Source: Aulostomus chinensis
Lineage: Eukaryota; Chordata; Actinopteri; Syngnathiformes; Aulostomidae
Assembly: GCA_037954235.1 (NCBI GenBank)
Contig: JBBMOA010000002.1
Coordinates: forward strand, 16,780,009-16,844,008
Direction of reading: 5' to 3'
Length of the DNA stretch: 64,000 nt
This document shows positions 1 through 41,898 of the stretch, piece by piece. The translations under genes were made by a program, and so were the position numbers. The notes beneath the pieces were generated by a model, which ran no database searches, was not told where the DNA came from, and saw nothing but the letters and a program-made list of their open reading frames with translations. Every line of letters begins with the position of its first letter. The first letter of the stretch is position 1.

Positions 1-3000
1 CTCTGACTTTGGTTAGGATAAGCAAAAGAATACATTATTGTCTGAATTGTACACATTTCACATTTTCTTCTATTTTAGGAGCAGATGTTTTGGTTTTCAT
101 TTTAAATTATGTCTGGAAAATAATGGAAAACAGATTAGCTGTTGATGTTTCCGCTGTTGATAATGGTGATAACAGCAGACGTAATTGAAAAGTGGCTGTT
201 CTCAGCTGGATCACGTCAGTCCTCCAACACTAGACCCAGGGGAACAGACAAATGGAAAATATGGGAAACAACTTCCTCATATCTCATCACTCCACTGCTG
301 CAAACCAGATTGTCATCACTGCCCATTTTCCCTGTCAAGCAGCCCCAGTCTCCTAACCCAATATACCAACCCATCAAGTCCCCTTCAAAAATAATTCATG
401 CACATGCAGAATTACAGCAACACCTACTGGCCGACAAAAATAAATGCAACAGCTTTCCTCAGCTCTGATAAGATGATGTATTCATAGAGAATCCTGCCAC
501 AAATAAAATGATATGCATTTGGTCTTTAGATTTTTTTTCTATAGCTCCTTTCTTGCAGCCCATCCTCACTGTTCGACTTGTTTTCTCTCGAAGATAAGAT
601 CATGCAAATGCTGCAGGAATAGAGATGACAAAAAAGGCCTGCAATTGGTATAGACAGTCTGCATAATACATTAAATATGAGGAAATAAAGGGGAGAAAGG
701 CGATTTCTTTAAATTTGGGATAACAGGATGTTTGTTGTGAAATGTTAATTGAATAAACACAACCCTGCCAAATATTACACAGGTAGTAAGTGAGCTATAT
801 AAAGCTACTAGAAAAATGGGGATCCATCAGGGGTGATTTAGGTTTCAGTTTTCCCAGTGATGAGCTAAATTTTTATTTAATATAATGCACACATCAAATC
901 TTATTACTGTACACCAAAGACAGACATGAAAATACAACTAAATTTGAATTAATCACCACAGGACCATCAGTATTGTTCACATCTTTGTAGTTTATGAGCT
1001 GTGCATATACAGTACTTTGTCTGTTACTGAATGTAATTCCGTTCCTCGTCTAATCAATTGTAGATCAGCATGCGCAGCAAACCCTCGTCGCTGTGTAACA
1101 GATGAATCAATCAGCCGCATCAATCTGTTTGTTCAAGTGGGCAGCTCTTCAGCTTCAAGATCAATTAGCATCTTGCATGCGGGGAAACTGGATGATGGTG
1201 CTTGATTTCCTTCTGTTTACTGACACACAAGACAGAGCTGTGGTCACAAACCCGTTGAAAAGCAATACAGGAGATTGTGATCATGATGATGTTGGGTGAA
1301 GGAGCGGATTCTGAAGCTTCCTGTACCAGCCTTGGTGACAGCACTGCAGGTCTTGTGATCCCCGACATGGACCTTTCAATCATTCACAGTCACACTCCAC
1401 ACCCCAAATCAGCCTCTTCCTCAAACGGATCAATGTCCCACACACCAAAACTAACAAGCTGCTCACCATGCCTGGGACATATCGACGAGCCTAAAACATA
1501 GAGCAATCAAGGGAAGCAATAGAGAAGAAGATCAATCATGAATACAATAATCTATGGAGTATCCTGCAACTGCTCTATGTGTCCTTCACATAAATTATAC
1601 CTCCAGGAGAGCAGCAAGCACACAAAAAGTTAAAAAGTGAGGGAAAGGTGTCACTGTGTTTCATTTTTGGACTCTTTGAATCATTCCCTAAAGATATATT
1701 ACATTTGTTTTGCTATTTTCTAGGTCTCCCCTGTACAACAGATTGTACGGCTCCTTGTGATTTTGGACTATAAATATTTCATTTAATTAATTTTGATTGA
1801 TTTTGATGTGATTTGACTTGATTTGATTTGATATGATTGGATTAGGTGTAATTCTCTTCATTCGTGTACTCGTATTTTCTCACTCTTGTGATTGCCTGAC
1901 CTGATGCACATAATCTGTGCCTCATTTTGTTCATTTTTGTTCTCTTGTGTTCATATCGTCTCTCCTTTTGGGAGCCAGCTTGTTGTTGTTCTTTGTGAAG
2001 TTGATGCTCTTAAGTCTTTTCTTGTTCTCCACCTGTATTCCAAACTTCTTTGAGTTGATTCTTTGTGTGCTCTTGCGTGGATTCCTTGCATTCTGGATTC
2101 TGGGTTTTGAATTCTGGATTTTAGCCTGTTTTAGCCATATTGAAGTCATGAATGAAGTTTTCAGGTTAGTTCAGGTTGAGCTTGGGTAACTGTGAAGGCC
2201 ATAGCACTGAAATTCATATGTATCTTATCCCAATTACACTGTCAGAGACCATCATCCCCCTGGAAGGAACCACTCCCATTGTAGGATAAAGACAATCACT
2301 AAGAACAACTTTGCATTGGTTTGCAGTAACTCATCCCTCCAACTGAACTCTTCACAAAATGCCCCTGATCATCTCACTGTAGGAGTCAGATATTTATCAC
2401 ACTTGCTAGATGCCATTTGAGAACACGGTGAAAGGCGGCTCAGCTGAGGTGCCTTCGCTCCTCTGATCTGTCAGGTGTTCATCCATCTTTATAATGAGGG
2501 CTCATGCACTACTTATAGTCACAATTACTTGTGAAATATAAGCCAGACGATCTTTATATCGCAAGATCCTGCTCCCTCAGCTAACGCAGGGCCACCACAG
2601 GATGATCAAGCCTGGGTGAGTGTCTCCCTTCAGTCATGATCACTATCATGAAAATAATACAAAGAAGCGGTTCAAGTAAGGCTCCTTGAATGGCATTCGA
2701 CACTAGTAAGCTGAGTCTCAGCGTGGTAAAGCCAATCATCAGCTGATGTAGCAGGGAGGCAGGCACGAACTGAGCTAATTCTATATTCCATTTACATCTT
2801 TCCCTCTTGTTATCTTGATCCGAAATTGAGATCAACTTGGCCTTTCATACATACCACAGAGCATGATTGCATGTTAATCGCCCAATTGCACCATGGAGCA
2901 CACCTGTGTGGAAGCATTAGCCTTCCTTATGTTGCTCCCCTCATTTATTCATGTGTTTCATTTGTCGCCCATCTGTAACTCCTTCTGGGACTAGTAGAGC

Positions 3001-3210
3001 TCTAAATGTCAATGGACAGATGGACTGAACATTTTCAGAACTTATGCGAGCTTACACCACCAAGAACTCACTCGGAAATCAGGCGTTTTCCTGAAAAAAA
3101 TAGAAATGAAAATGATGAAAATATGTATTCTCTCTTAGATGTATATTCTGAAATTAAGCGTAAGAAAAACGCAAATTATCTCATTTAATAGTATTGATTA
3201 TGCCAATTAT

Positions 3211-3323
3211 ATACATATACTGTATATATATATATATAAAAGTATATACAAGTCGCATATATATATATATATATATATATATACTGTATGTATGTATATA
3301 TATATATATATATACTGTATGTG

Positions 3324-3383
<60 letters not shown>
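3211..3383. repeat. Compound (TA)n/(GA)n microsatellite
   Basis: TA dinucleotides with ACTGTATG-type interruptions run to 3,340. They pass directly into about 21 copies of AG (3,341-3,383). The apparent YIYIYI and RERERE open frames across it are repeat artefacts. Confidence 0.95.
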
Positions 3384-3387
<4 letters not shown>

Positions 3388-4809
3388 AAAAGAGAGAAGA
3401 AAAATCCGTCATTCTTTTGAAGTACCAGATGATGCAGGAATATATATTTCTTGGGTTAAATTCAATGAATCTATAAAGATTATTGAGTCACATAATTCTC
3501 TTTGTGCTCTTAATAGGCAACTCATTAAATCCTCTACAGTATCCTACAACTCTGCACATCATTTTACGTGACACGTTACCAGTATCGACCATCTCCTCAG
3601 ACGTTTGGCGGGATATCGAGTGACCATGTGCTCTATTATGAGATAAAGCCTCTCCACCAGTCTCTCATTATACTTTGTAAAAGAATACAAAAAAAAATCT
3701 AAAGGACATGCAGCTCACGTGTGAAAATGAAATTATCGGTGGCTGTCCTTCCTCACCTCAGTAATAACTGAGAGAGCGGAGAGAGCTGCCCTTGAAAGAT
3801 ACGGTTATAGTTTGCATAACATATCAGCAAATGCATCCTTCTTGGGGAGCGGGCAGGGGAATAATGGAGCAGAGAAGTCAGCGGATTGTTTTACAAATGG
3901 GAAACCAAATCAGCTTCTTCTTTGTTGGTTAGCTTGTTTGTTTTTTCCCCAAATTTGCCCACTACGTGTGCATCACCAGTTAATGTACTTCATGACTTTT
4001 TAAATTGTATATGCATAACTGATATCGGCCTCCTGTTAATGTCCGACAACAGATGAGGAGCAACAAGTCAGTGGAGAAAAGCAGCATTCATGTTTTCATT
4101 GGGCATTTGGTCTCTGAAACACAGATTTCACAAAAACAAATCACACAAAAGAACAAGATGTATTTGAAAGGCTGATTCTGGCATTTTTTACCTCAGCAGC
4201 TTAAATGCAAATTTATGGAGGAGTAGAGGGCTCAGGGACTTCAAAACAAGAGCAGGAAGATTTGATTATTTGAGACATTGAGAATTAAGTTGATATAGCA
4301 ATAAGTCAACTCCTGCAGTCCATCTGAAGGACTGAACCACCAGATCACGTGACTGAATGAATTATTCTGTCTTGATACAACATTATTGTCATTAAATCAC
4401 ATGCATGCGCTTCCATGGATGTCCTTCAATCTGTCCATGCCAGCGAAATCCATTTGCACTAGAATTATCTTACAAAACCATTTCTATGTACTGAAAGAGA
4501 AAGAATGTGCTCGATACTTTGAGTGATTCTGAAGAATATTCAGTTCCTTCATAGGAAAAAGGTTCTGTGCATGCGGCCGTGTTCACTAATCCTTCGTTTT
4601 TTAACTTAGATACCATATTTATTATTAACAATGTGACGTATTTCTTTATTTATATGTATATCTTCCTCTTAGGCTGAATGTACATCATTGTTGACATTCA
4701 AAATAATTAAAAAAAAACTATTACTACATAAGTGAATCCAAAATAAACAGAATCTGGTATTTATCCGTATCACATTAATACTATAGATAGCGTATTTTGC
4801 TGTTATGTA

Positions 4810-5058
4810 CATCCGTCCATTTTCTACATCACTTACCCGTCAAAGATCGCGGGGGGGGGGATGTGGGGGGCTATCCCAGCTGACAATGTGTGAGAGGCGG
4901 GGTTCACCCTGGATGGGTCGCCAGTCATTATCAGGAACAATTATAGGTTCAATATCTTGCTCAAGGACACTCCAACATGGTCACCGGGGAAGTGAGGATC
5001 GAACCAGCCACCACTCGGTTGCTAGAAGGTCGCTACCCCTGAGCCATGCTGGCCCTCG
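4810..5058. repeat. Teleost interspersed repeat copy
   Basis: It begins with ATCCGTCCATTTTCTACATC. It contains GGGGGGCTATCCCAGCTGAC, GGGTTCACCCTGGATGGGTC and CTTGCTCAAGGACACT, and ends near GAGCCATGCTGGCCCTCG. The same blocks recur at 35,519-35,749 and partly at 13,062-13,411, so this is a dispersed family. It is interrupted by a G-run at about 4,850-4,860. A degenerate non-autonomous retroelement is the likely nature. Confidence 0.75.
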
Positions 5059-5330
5059 ATGCAGACATGTGAATCAGTAATTTTCTTTGTCCTTGAAATG
5101 ACGAGGGACCCTGTCAGTCCTGTAGCTGCAGCACTGGGTTAACAGTCTTGAAGCCCTGGTGGCCTCGAGCTCGTCTTCCACGATGCGTTTTAGAACTGAA
5201 CTGATTCTGCTGATGAAAATGCCGTGTAAAGACATGAGTCTGTTTGACTGGGTGCTATACACCTACAGACCACCAGAGGCTCAAAGCGTCTGTCTCGCCT
5301 CACCGTTAAAACTTTTCCTTAACTTTTAAA

Positions 5331-5364
5331 GTGGGCGGGGACCTCGACGTCCAATCTGACCAAT
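5331..5364 (+). promoter_or_regulatory. lmo7: lmo7 promoter: GC box and tandem CCAAT boxes
   Basis: GTGGGCGGGG (5,331-5,340) is an Sp/KLF-type GC box. Two CCAAT pentamers start at 5,351 and 5,360, nine bases apart. They lie in a CpG-richer stretch 260-300 bases before the lmo7 start codon and no TATA box is obvious. This fits a GC/CCAAT promoter with a 5' UTR between about 5,400 and 5,626. The transcription start is inferred. Confidence 0.5.
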
Positions 5365-5626
5365 AGGCGGAACTTGTGAGGGGCGCAAACTGATCCCCAC
5401 TGGGCGTCAATTAGAGAAGAAGATTGAAGATTGAGCGGTGAGCGGCAGCCTGACGCAGCTCTGAGTGATTAAACCTCATGCGTCGATCTGAACATCAATT
5501 ATCCTCGCATTTGTTGAAGTTTTACTCGATATGACGCACAGACTCTTTTGAGGCGTTGGTGAAAGCTGTGCTGGCCCCCTGCTTTCTTAATTGATACATT
5601 TAAACCGCCAGCGAGGCGGTGAGAGG

Positions 5627-33502
<27,876 letters not shown>

Positions 33503-33963
33503 CCAGAATGGTGTTCATCAGATTACAGAGTAAAAACTGAATGGGAGAGTGTGGGGCACATCATCCACACAGCGACGTGAGGCATTTTATGTCCTAATCA
33601 CTGCTGAAACAGAACCTGATCTAAAAATAATCTCGACAAATTTTGGATTGACAGGAAAAGTAGTTTCTTATTAGCTGTTTTTAACCAAATATGGTACTTC
33701 AATAATAAAGAGATATCAATCACTAGTGTTGTATAAGTGTGCTATTGTTGATCAGCAATGTATTGGAGATATATTCGGTCGTGTTGCCTGTAAATGTAAC
33801 CCTGGTATGGAAGCACATTTTAAATTTGTACTGAAGCACTTTTTTTGTTGTTGTTGTTGTTCTATTGAAATCTCACCATCTACACATTGGGATCCATCAT
33901 TGGTAAATATAATCACTTTTCTCATGAAACGAGCATCTAAATTGCAATGACTTTGTAAATAAA
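33503..33963 (+). terminator. lmo7: lmo7 3' UTR and poly(A) signals
   Basis: AATAAA hexamers occur at 33,704-33,709 and 33,958-33,963, giving 3' UTRs of roughly 0.2-0.5 kb. The second is followed by T/GT-rich sequence within 30 bases. Which one is used is not known. Confidence 0.6.
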
Positions 33964-35279
33964 ATGCACTTAATACAAACGTATGTGTTATTCATTTGTG
34001 TACCACATGGTGGCATCATTGGTCTCAAAGTCCTACTGAATCTTCATTGGGAATCTCACTTGTTGACAGTGGCAATGTTGTGGGTCTGTTGTGCGCACAG
34101 TGATTCTTGCTGAGGTTTTATGACACTGAGGTGGAGCTACAACACCAGCTACTTTCATATTTTTAAGAGCTAGCTGTGTATGTCTTGTCAGATACTTTTC
34201 AATTATTTGTATAATAGAAACACTTATAGTTTTCTTAAGAGACCTGAAGTTGAATAGTATTTTTTTGATTGGTGTCAGCATCTAAATACAAAATTATCGT
34301 TGCCAAGGAGGTAATGTGATTGGTTCTGTTTTGTGACGGGTTTATGTAAAAACTATGATCCAGTCCCGTCAGAGGTGTGAACTCGCTGAGTACCGGAGGA
34401 AACTTTGATTTCCTGATGTTCCGTCATTCATAAATGCCTTTCTTGAACTGATCGGTGCCACTGAACTCCAGCACTTGTGTGCTCTCAATCTAAACAGTCT
34501 TGGGTTAAAAGTGTCTTATCAAGAAATGTTCATATACAATATGTCTGTTCTTCTTGCAACACAGATACACCATGTAGATGCAGCCCACATGAAACTGTTT
34601 AGAAGTGAGGTTTTTTTAATCCCCCCCACACACACACACATCAGAGTCTGTTTATAAAATGCTGATGCAGGCCAGACTTCTTTAGAATAACTATCTTCAT
34701 CTACAAACCTATTTGAACATTTAAGTCAAACACCCAATGCTGCACATCTGTCTCCGTCTTGGTTATGTAAAGTATCAAATACTTAAACATAACAGTTCCT
34801 TTAAAAGCCTGTTTTTTCTTGTACAGAGGAAATATTGAGGACTGTTGGATAATTCCTCTGAATTTTTTTTTTTGCATCCAGTTATTGCTTCGCATGTACA
34901 GTATAACATCAGTTTGGTCCATTAAAATTGTGGGTTTATTGTCAGGATTTTTTTCTATGTAAAAATGAGTTGTTCTAAGTTGGTCTCGACTTAGTCTGAT
35001 TAGTAATGTTTTAAGCCAACCCTCAACAGGAAATTATGGCGTAAGAGCAGAAGCAACAGTTTACAGACCTGAAATTCAAATGGGGAAGTGTTGTTGTGGG
35101 GGGGGGGTGGCTGCTGAACCTCAGGAAACAAATCAGATTAATCTCAGTTTTCTATACTGCTTATTCAATCAGTCTCTTCCCTTTATTTCTCTTTCTCTAT
35201 CTTTCTGCCCTTCTCTTTCCTTCTGCATATCTGTCTTCCTCCATTATCTGTCTTTGTCTCTGCCCTGCTCTCCTGCTCC

Positions 35280-35518
35280 CTTTCCCCCCAACTGGTCAAA
35301 GCAGAAGGCCGTCCCCATTGAGCCTGGATCTGCTCGACGTTCCTGCCTGTTAAAAGGAAGGTTTTCGTCGCCGCTGTTGCAGGATGTGCTTGCTGATGGA
35401 GAACTGTTGGGTGTAAATTCATTGAAGGAGTGTGGTGCTGGACCTGCTCTACCTGTAAAGAGTCATGAGATAACATTTGTTGTGATTTGGCGCCATACAA
35501 ATAAAATTGACTTGACAT
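35280..35518 (+). mobile_element. Teleost retroelement 3'-tail fragment
   Basis: Contains GCAGAAGGCCGTCCCCATTG, CTGCCTGTTAAAAGGAAGG and TTTGTTGTGATTTGGCGCCA, then TACAAATAAAATTGACTTGA. This series is dispersed in many fish genomes as the end of a non-LTR-type element. No intact coding region. The open frame across it is spurious. Confidence 0.7.
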
Positions 35519-35749
35519 ATCCTTTAAGGGTCGCTGGGGGGCTGGAGCCTATCCCAGCTGACATTGAGCAAGAGACTGGGTTCACCCTGCGCTGGCAACC
35601 AGTCTGTCACCATCAGGAGCACTTAGGGGTTCAGTATCTTGCTCAAGGACACTTTGACATGGTCACCGTGGGAAGTGAAGATCGAACCAGCGACCCTTCA
35701 GTTGTTAGACGGCCACTTTACCTCTGCCACTCTACCATGTTGCCCCTCC
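35519..35749. repeat. Interspersed repeat related to 4,810-5,058
   Basis: Shares GGGGGGCTGGAGCCTATCCC, TTCACCCTG, TCTTGCTCAAGGACACTTTG and GAAGTGAAGATCGAACCAGC with the upstream copy. It directly abuts the retroelement tail. Confidence 0.75.
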
Positions 35750-38700
35750 AAAATACAAAAGTGTTTGAATAATGACAGTAACGTAACCTTGTGCATGTGT
35801 GAGTAAACAGAAGCAACAGCACAGCAATATGAGGAAATTAGAAAGCAACATAATTATATTCGTGCAAGCCTGCACAGAACTCTGATATAGATGTTATCCA
35901 GGTTCCCGTGGCAATAAATACACTGGTCTTTTCCTCAGTGTTGGGAAAGAGCGAGCCGTCAAAAGTGAGATGTTACGCGTTGGTCATTGATCAGTCTTGG
36001 CCTGACGGATGGGAATGTTTTTACAGCTCAGTGCGATCTGGTCCTTTTGGAGGGGAGAGCTCAGTTCTCTAAATGCAGACGCAGAGATATTTCTCAGTTT
36101 GACACGATCCATCTGACTACCGACTCTTGCTTGACCCATTTAAATATCACAGAGGAAGTAACAAAGGGTCAAGAGGTACAGGATAAATGTGTATGTTACT
36201 TTATATTAAGATTAAAAGCTGAACATGTTTGTTTGTTTGTTTTTTAAAGAATGATCCTTATAGTTACAAAGCAAATAATGTCAAACGTTAAACTCATTAA
36301 ATTCATTAATGAGACTGATCTTTTTCTTTCTAATCTGTATTTTTAAGCATTTTCTGAGATGGGTAATCTACAAACATTGTACATTTTACAAGTTGAAATC
36401 GAATGCATCAAACAGTATCTAAACTTGATTATGCAGTCCGGCCCTTGATGTCCTCTCATACGCTACAAAACATCTGGATCACAAAACAAGCTGATATCCG
36501 TTGGAACAATGATGATTATATTTAAAGAGGCTGCCAGATGGATGTGCTTCTTAAAACTGTTAAATGAATGGGAATAAGTAGTCTTTTAGAACATGATGGG
36601 AGATAACTGCTGCCATGTTTGCCCATCTGGAGCATCAGGAGCACGATTACAAAAGCTACTGTATCTGTTTTTCATTTTGAGTCACTTGAAGAGCAGCTCA
36701 ATGGAAAACTGTGACCTTAATGTTTGTCAAAGAATTTCAATAATGTTTAGGGTTTATCGCTTCTGTGGGATGTAGGAAACCACCTTAATCCTCTTTTAAT
36801 TTGTCATGGGAAAAAATCCAGAGATTCCCTCAAGCTTTTATTTACAGTACAGAACTGTTTTTGGGGTTGTTGTTTTTTTTTTGAGAATTTATTCTGGTGG
36901 AAACATTTCCTCTCTAGGAAACTATTCCACTGTATTCCCACAAAGTTTCCATGCAGGTCCTTGGATATGTAGTTTATCATTATACGGCAGTTAATCGTCT
37001 GCTGACTGTTTCCTGCTCCATCCTCTCTTTTAAACATGAATCCAAATGTAGGATTTTTTTGTCGATTCAACTTGTCAGACTGGTCGGAGCTCTTAAAACC
37101 TGTTTTGTTTAAATGCAGCAGGCGGTTAGAGGCTCTGTAACACAGCTAGACATTGAATCACAATGCAATCAAATGGGAAATTCTATTAAATGAGGAAATA
37201 GCTGCAAGTTACAAAAGTGTCACGAATCTCTTCTGTTCAAATGTCAAGTATCTGTTACCCTTGTATTTCACTGTCCTATCTGTCTGCCGATCTGGAGGAC
37301 ACAGGAAGCAGTGAGGAAGACGTAGGCGTCTCTGTACCTTGCAGATATCTGGCAAGCGCCCTTTCAGTGGAACATCTCAGCTGAAACACTGTCCAGATCA
37401 CTAACAGATGAGAGTGACAGGCAGGCGGGACTACCTGCGGTCTGCTCTTACAACCCTCGTCTCAGCCACGACAAGGAGGTTTGGATTCAGGGTTCATGAA
37501 CAAGGCCTCTTTTTCCCCCACTCACAAGGAGAAGTGCATCCAAACTGCTTGGTCTTTTAGGTTTTCCTGGCAGACATGTAAAAGTACTACTACCACCAGC
37601 ATCGAGTACAAAGAGGTGATATAGTTTTATCAGGTAGTTTAAGAGTGTGCCAAAGAAAAAAGGATCTTACTATTCATGAACTTGCAATACAATTTAAATG
37701 AAAGTGACCTTAGTAAGAGTCTGAGACAGACACAGGGTAATAAGACGGTTCAGCGATGGATGGTAATCGGCTTCCTCCGTGTCTTGCACTTTCACACAGC
37801 CCCGACAGTAAGGGAGGGGGGCTGGCACTTCTTGTGAAAAGAAGCCCTCTGAGGTCGCAGCGGGGGGGGGGGGGGTGCCCCCTCTCTTCCTGTCTGTTCC
37901 CTGCAGCTGATTGATGCAGGCATCCTTTTACCTTTTGGTTTAGCAGCGCAGTGCAAGGCCAAGCTCTGTCACTGGGAACTGCACCAATCTCCGGTTTGCT
38001 GCTGGGTGCTGAGAGTGCTGGCGACATTTCTACCTTCCCTTTACCCAACAGAGTAGTGGAGGTGGGGGGCTGAGATCTACTCAGTCAGATGAACCGTGTT
38101 GGAAGTGCTGGAAGTGGAGGCAGGCAACTGACATAATCACTGATTAAAATCTCTGTGGGCAGCTACATCTGGGTTATGACTGCACTTCCCCTGGCTCATA
38201 GCTGCTGCCACTGAAGCTTACTGTTGACATGACACTTTTAATGTTTTAAGTGCAAACAAAGTTGCTAAGAATAGCTTGTTTTGAACAACTCTTCTTTCTA
38301 ATACATGCAGGTTAACAAGGCTGCAGAGTAAACCATATTTCAAAACTAAATCTGATCCTTTTTTGAGGGGAAGTCTGACATGACTGGGAGAGGAAAAAGG
38401 TCAAATGACTGAATGATTAAAATGGTGGGGGAGGGTATAGCTGATCCTGTTAGTTATGTCATGTTTATTTACCACGCTTAAGGCTGGTTTTAAAACAGTT
38501 CCAGATCATAGGTTGATTCTTCCACTATTTTATATTGCTACCATGACTTGTGATGAAACCACTCAAGATCACATTTGCGGGCAGCATCAAAACTGCTGAA
38601 TGAAGTGTAATAAAAATCAGGTGATTTGAATCAAAGCAGGCCGTCTGTGGGACTCCCTCGATGACAAAACAAGTTTGGTTTTGGTCACTTAGTGTATCGC

Positions 38701-41184
38701 TGATGTGCTGAAAGTTAAAAGGGGAACGAGTGTGTATGTATGCTTTGGCTAACTTTCCTATGAAACCAGAATCAGTGAATGTTAAGACTGGAATGTATTA
38801 TTTCCTTCATTTCCTGGATTCGCTCATGAGCTTTTACTTGCGCTGAGATCTACAAAAGATGAATGTACTTTAGTGCTAATCTTATCTGTCGCTTTGTGTA
38901 ACTGAGGGGTTAACCGACCAAAAGAGAGAAGTGATACATTATGACTAACAAAACTGTAAAACTGACAATGATACTAAAGAAGTATCAGCATCAAATTGCT
39001 GTGGATTAGTGTGCCACAGTTCAAGGTTTCAATGATGGATTACAGCTTTCAGTGTTGTTTTAATGGCTGTGCCAGACTGCTGCTCTGGGGAAGGATTTGT
39101 AAAAGCACTGCTGTTGCGATTGTAGAGACTCTGAAAAGATCATCACATTTAGTAAGATGAGACACCAATACACAGGATGTTTTCTCGGTTGAATACAGTT
39201 CTTAGAGCTGTGTTAATGATTCAAGGAATGTGTCGCTCCCTGGTAACACAAACACATAAGTGGGCCAATTATGTGTTCTGGTGGTTGGCAAACAGTAGCG
39301 ACGTGAGCTTGTATAATGGTCTGTTACAGTCTGTGTATTTAACATTAGCAACGATCCCAAGAGTTGAGTTGAGATTATTCTACCAGCGTCTGTTTCCATG
39401 CTTGTGGATGGATAAGATGATAAAGTAAAGGATTTGCTCTTTTAAGAACATGTAGACAGGCACAGTGTGACCAAAAACACTTGGACATTGTCAATATGGC
39501 CTTATCTTGAGTTCAAACTAGCATTGATCTACCCAGCTTGGCTCAGGACTGGGTTATTAACATTACAGGTTTGTGATGAAAAAAAGGAAATCATTTGAAA
39601 AAAATCAAGAATTTTGATCCGAAAGTGGAACAGAAAGAATATGTGTCATGAATACAAAAAAAAACTGCAGTCCATCAATGGTTCATATAGCCAATAAAAG
39701 GATAGATTCTTTATTTATATACACCCCCCCCCCCCCAAAAAAAAAACAACCCACAAACACGAAGGAAAGTGCTCTCCGAACTCAATGGGATTTCCCTCAG
39801 GGAGCTGTCAGCTTTGGAGATGCTGCCATTACGAAGTCAGAACTTTGATCTGAAGGTGGAGGGAGAAAAGACCAGCAGTCATCCAGATCATGCTTCCTCC
39901 TTGAGGGAGGATTAATACATCTATGAAAAATCAATCAGTCAATCCAGTCTCGTGTTCATCTTTCAGTCACATGCATGGACACTGAGGAACAAGTAAAAAA
40001 ACATATACACTGGAGCATGTATTATATATTTTAGGCCACTTATATAAATGATTGGACATAAGATAAGACATACATAACCCCCCCTCCCTCATTTCCTCTT
40101 GATATTGTGATGGGTGGGTGGCAGGTCAGCGACTACACGTAATGTGCACATATTTCTCTTCTTTACTGTATGTCACATGATGGTTTTTGCATGTATGTGC
40201 TATACAGAGTTTTCCGATCCAGGAACATTCCTGCTTGCCAGATGAATCCGGAGGCTGAAGTCAGCGGAGCCAGTTAAGTCACAGTTAATCCTCTGCTAAC
40301 TTTAGTGTGGTCATGTAAAGTTTGAGCAAAATGTCTTGTAAAAGGGGAATTTAGAGGTCAAAAGTTCAAGTACCAGACTGCCTCCTGGAATCCATCCTTG
40401 CACGTCTGTTACTTTTTCATGTGAGCAACGTAGGTAAAAACCAGTCAATTGAAATTACAGAAAAACTAGATCATGTTTATAGAATCTTTCATGAATAGAT
40501 TTCAAGTACTGTACTGCTGAAAGGTAGAATTATTGTAACTTGAAGGTGACGATTACTGTAATTGTCAGATGATTACCATTAAGGCTGTAGTTTCTGCCTG
40601 TACGATAATGTCCTAAATTATTTTCTTTAATGAGTCTTTCTGTCTTTTGTTATTATCAAATAAAACCTCAGAGAGCTGAATTATTCATCCAAAAGGAAGA
40701 GTTTTCAGCTGTGCAGATGTCTTTTGTGGGTTTTTGCCTGCTGGCTCCATTTCTTCACATACAAAATGAAGTACTTGAAGAGTCCTGCTTCACACAACAT
40801 TGTTATATGAAGATTTTCAATCGCACCGTCGTCACAGTTTTTACCTGCTGTAGTGTAAATGGAGCATTTCACATCAGCTGGAAATGAAGGGAGGATGTTC
40901 TTTGACTTAGATAAGGACTTTCATATTTGATTTTATGGTTTTGTGCCCGATTAAAACATAGAGAAACACAGCTTGAAGCAGAAGAGTTGAAGATGGAGCA
41001 AACATTAAACAGAATTAGAGACATGCAGGTCACACAGTGAGAGTGTGAGAGAAAGCGTGAAAGATTTAGCACATAGAAGCTGATATGAAGAAAGCAAGCA
41101 TGCCGGTGTTATCACCTTCTCAGCAAATGGGCTCATTTGCCTCTTTTTATCAGTCTCCCTCCTTCGCACTTTGGGTTAGTTTAC

Positions 41185-41186
<2 letters not shown>

Positions 41187-41222
<36 letters not shown>
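41187..41222. repeat. (GT)n microsatellite
   Basis: About 18 GT units. A (CACA)-rich stretch lies 70 bases downstream. Confidence 0.93.
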
Positions 41223-41224
<2 letters not shown>

Positions 41225-41829
41225 ACATTTTCAGCTTCTGGTCGACAGTTTTCTTACAAAAATAGCGAGTGAAGTGTGTTTTGTAGGGGTTTATAACACT
41301 CACACACACTCACACAAAGTCTGTATTAGATCTGGCTCGTTGGCAGAAAAAGTGTTTCTGAAGAACAAACGGATAATTAATCATCTGTTATAAAGTGTTT
41401 TGATGAACTTTTGTCTAATGATTTAACTGCACAGATTCAGTCTAATTTATGTAGAGGATCAGAAGGGATCTGTCTCTCCCAGCATGTACGATAGATTCGT
41501 CTTTGTCTCAGTTACTAGGTTCTGGCTGAACGAACACTTCCTCTTGTGTCGATCCTTCCTTTTTCCTGTCCAGATGGCAACGTTGACTGACAGCAGATAT
41601 GATGTCTCTTGTCTAGACATGTCTCTCACTGTGGCTGCGTGTGTGTGTGTGTGTGTGTGTGGTAGGTATGGTTTTTATGGTGGTGTGTGTTTCTATTCTA
41701 TGACTCCTGCCACTTTTGGGGACAGGAACAGAACCTAAGAACACTTAATTGGGGTTAATTGATAAAGCAATGAATCATTCAATGGTCAGTTTTAGTCAAG
41801 AAATGAATGCAAGTCTGCCCCCAAAAATG

Positions 41830-41830
<1 letters not shown>

Positions 41831-41896
<66 letters not shown>
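41831..41896. repeat. (GT)33 microsatellite
   Basis: One of the longest pure GT tracts in the window. A shorter one lies at 41,640-41,661. Confidence 0.95.

Positions 41897-41898
<2 letters not shown>

Larger units (their letters stand above)
1..5280. other. Upstream intergenic DNA
   Basis: No exon with conserved protein content or a convincing splice-site pair was seen here. It holds AT-rich unique sequence, a TTGAT-rich stretch near 1,785-1,850, a compound TA/GA microsatellite at 3,211-3,383 and an interspersed repeat at 4,810-5,058. Open frames here are short and have no recognisable family. Confidence 0.6.

Noticed and set aside
35080..35772. 230-aa open frame
   Set aside because: It runs through a retroelement tail and a second interspersed repeat; no conserved protein domain.
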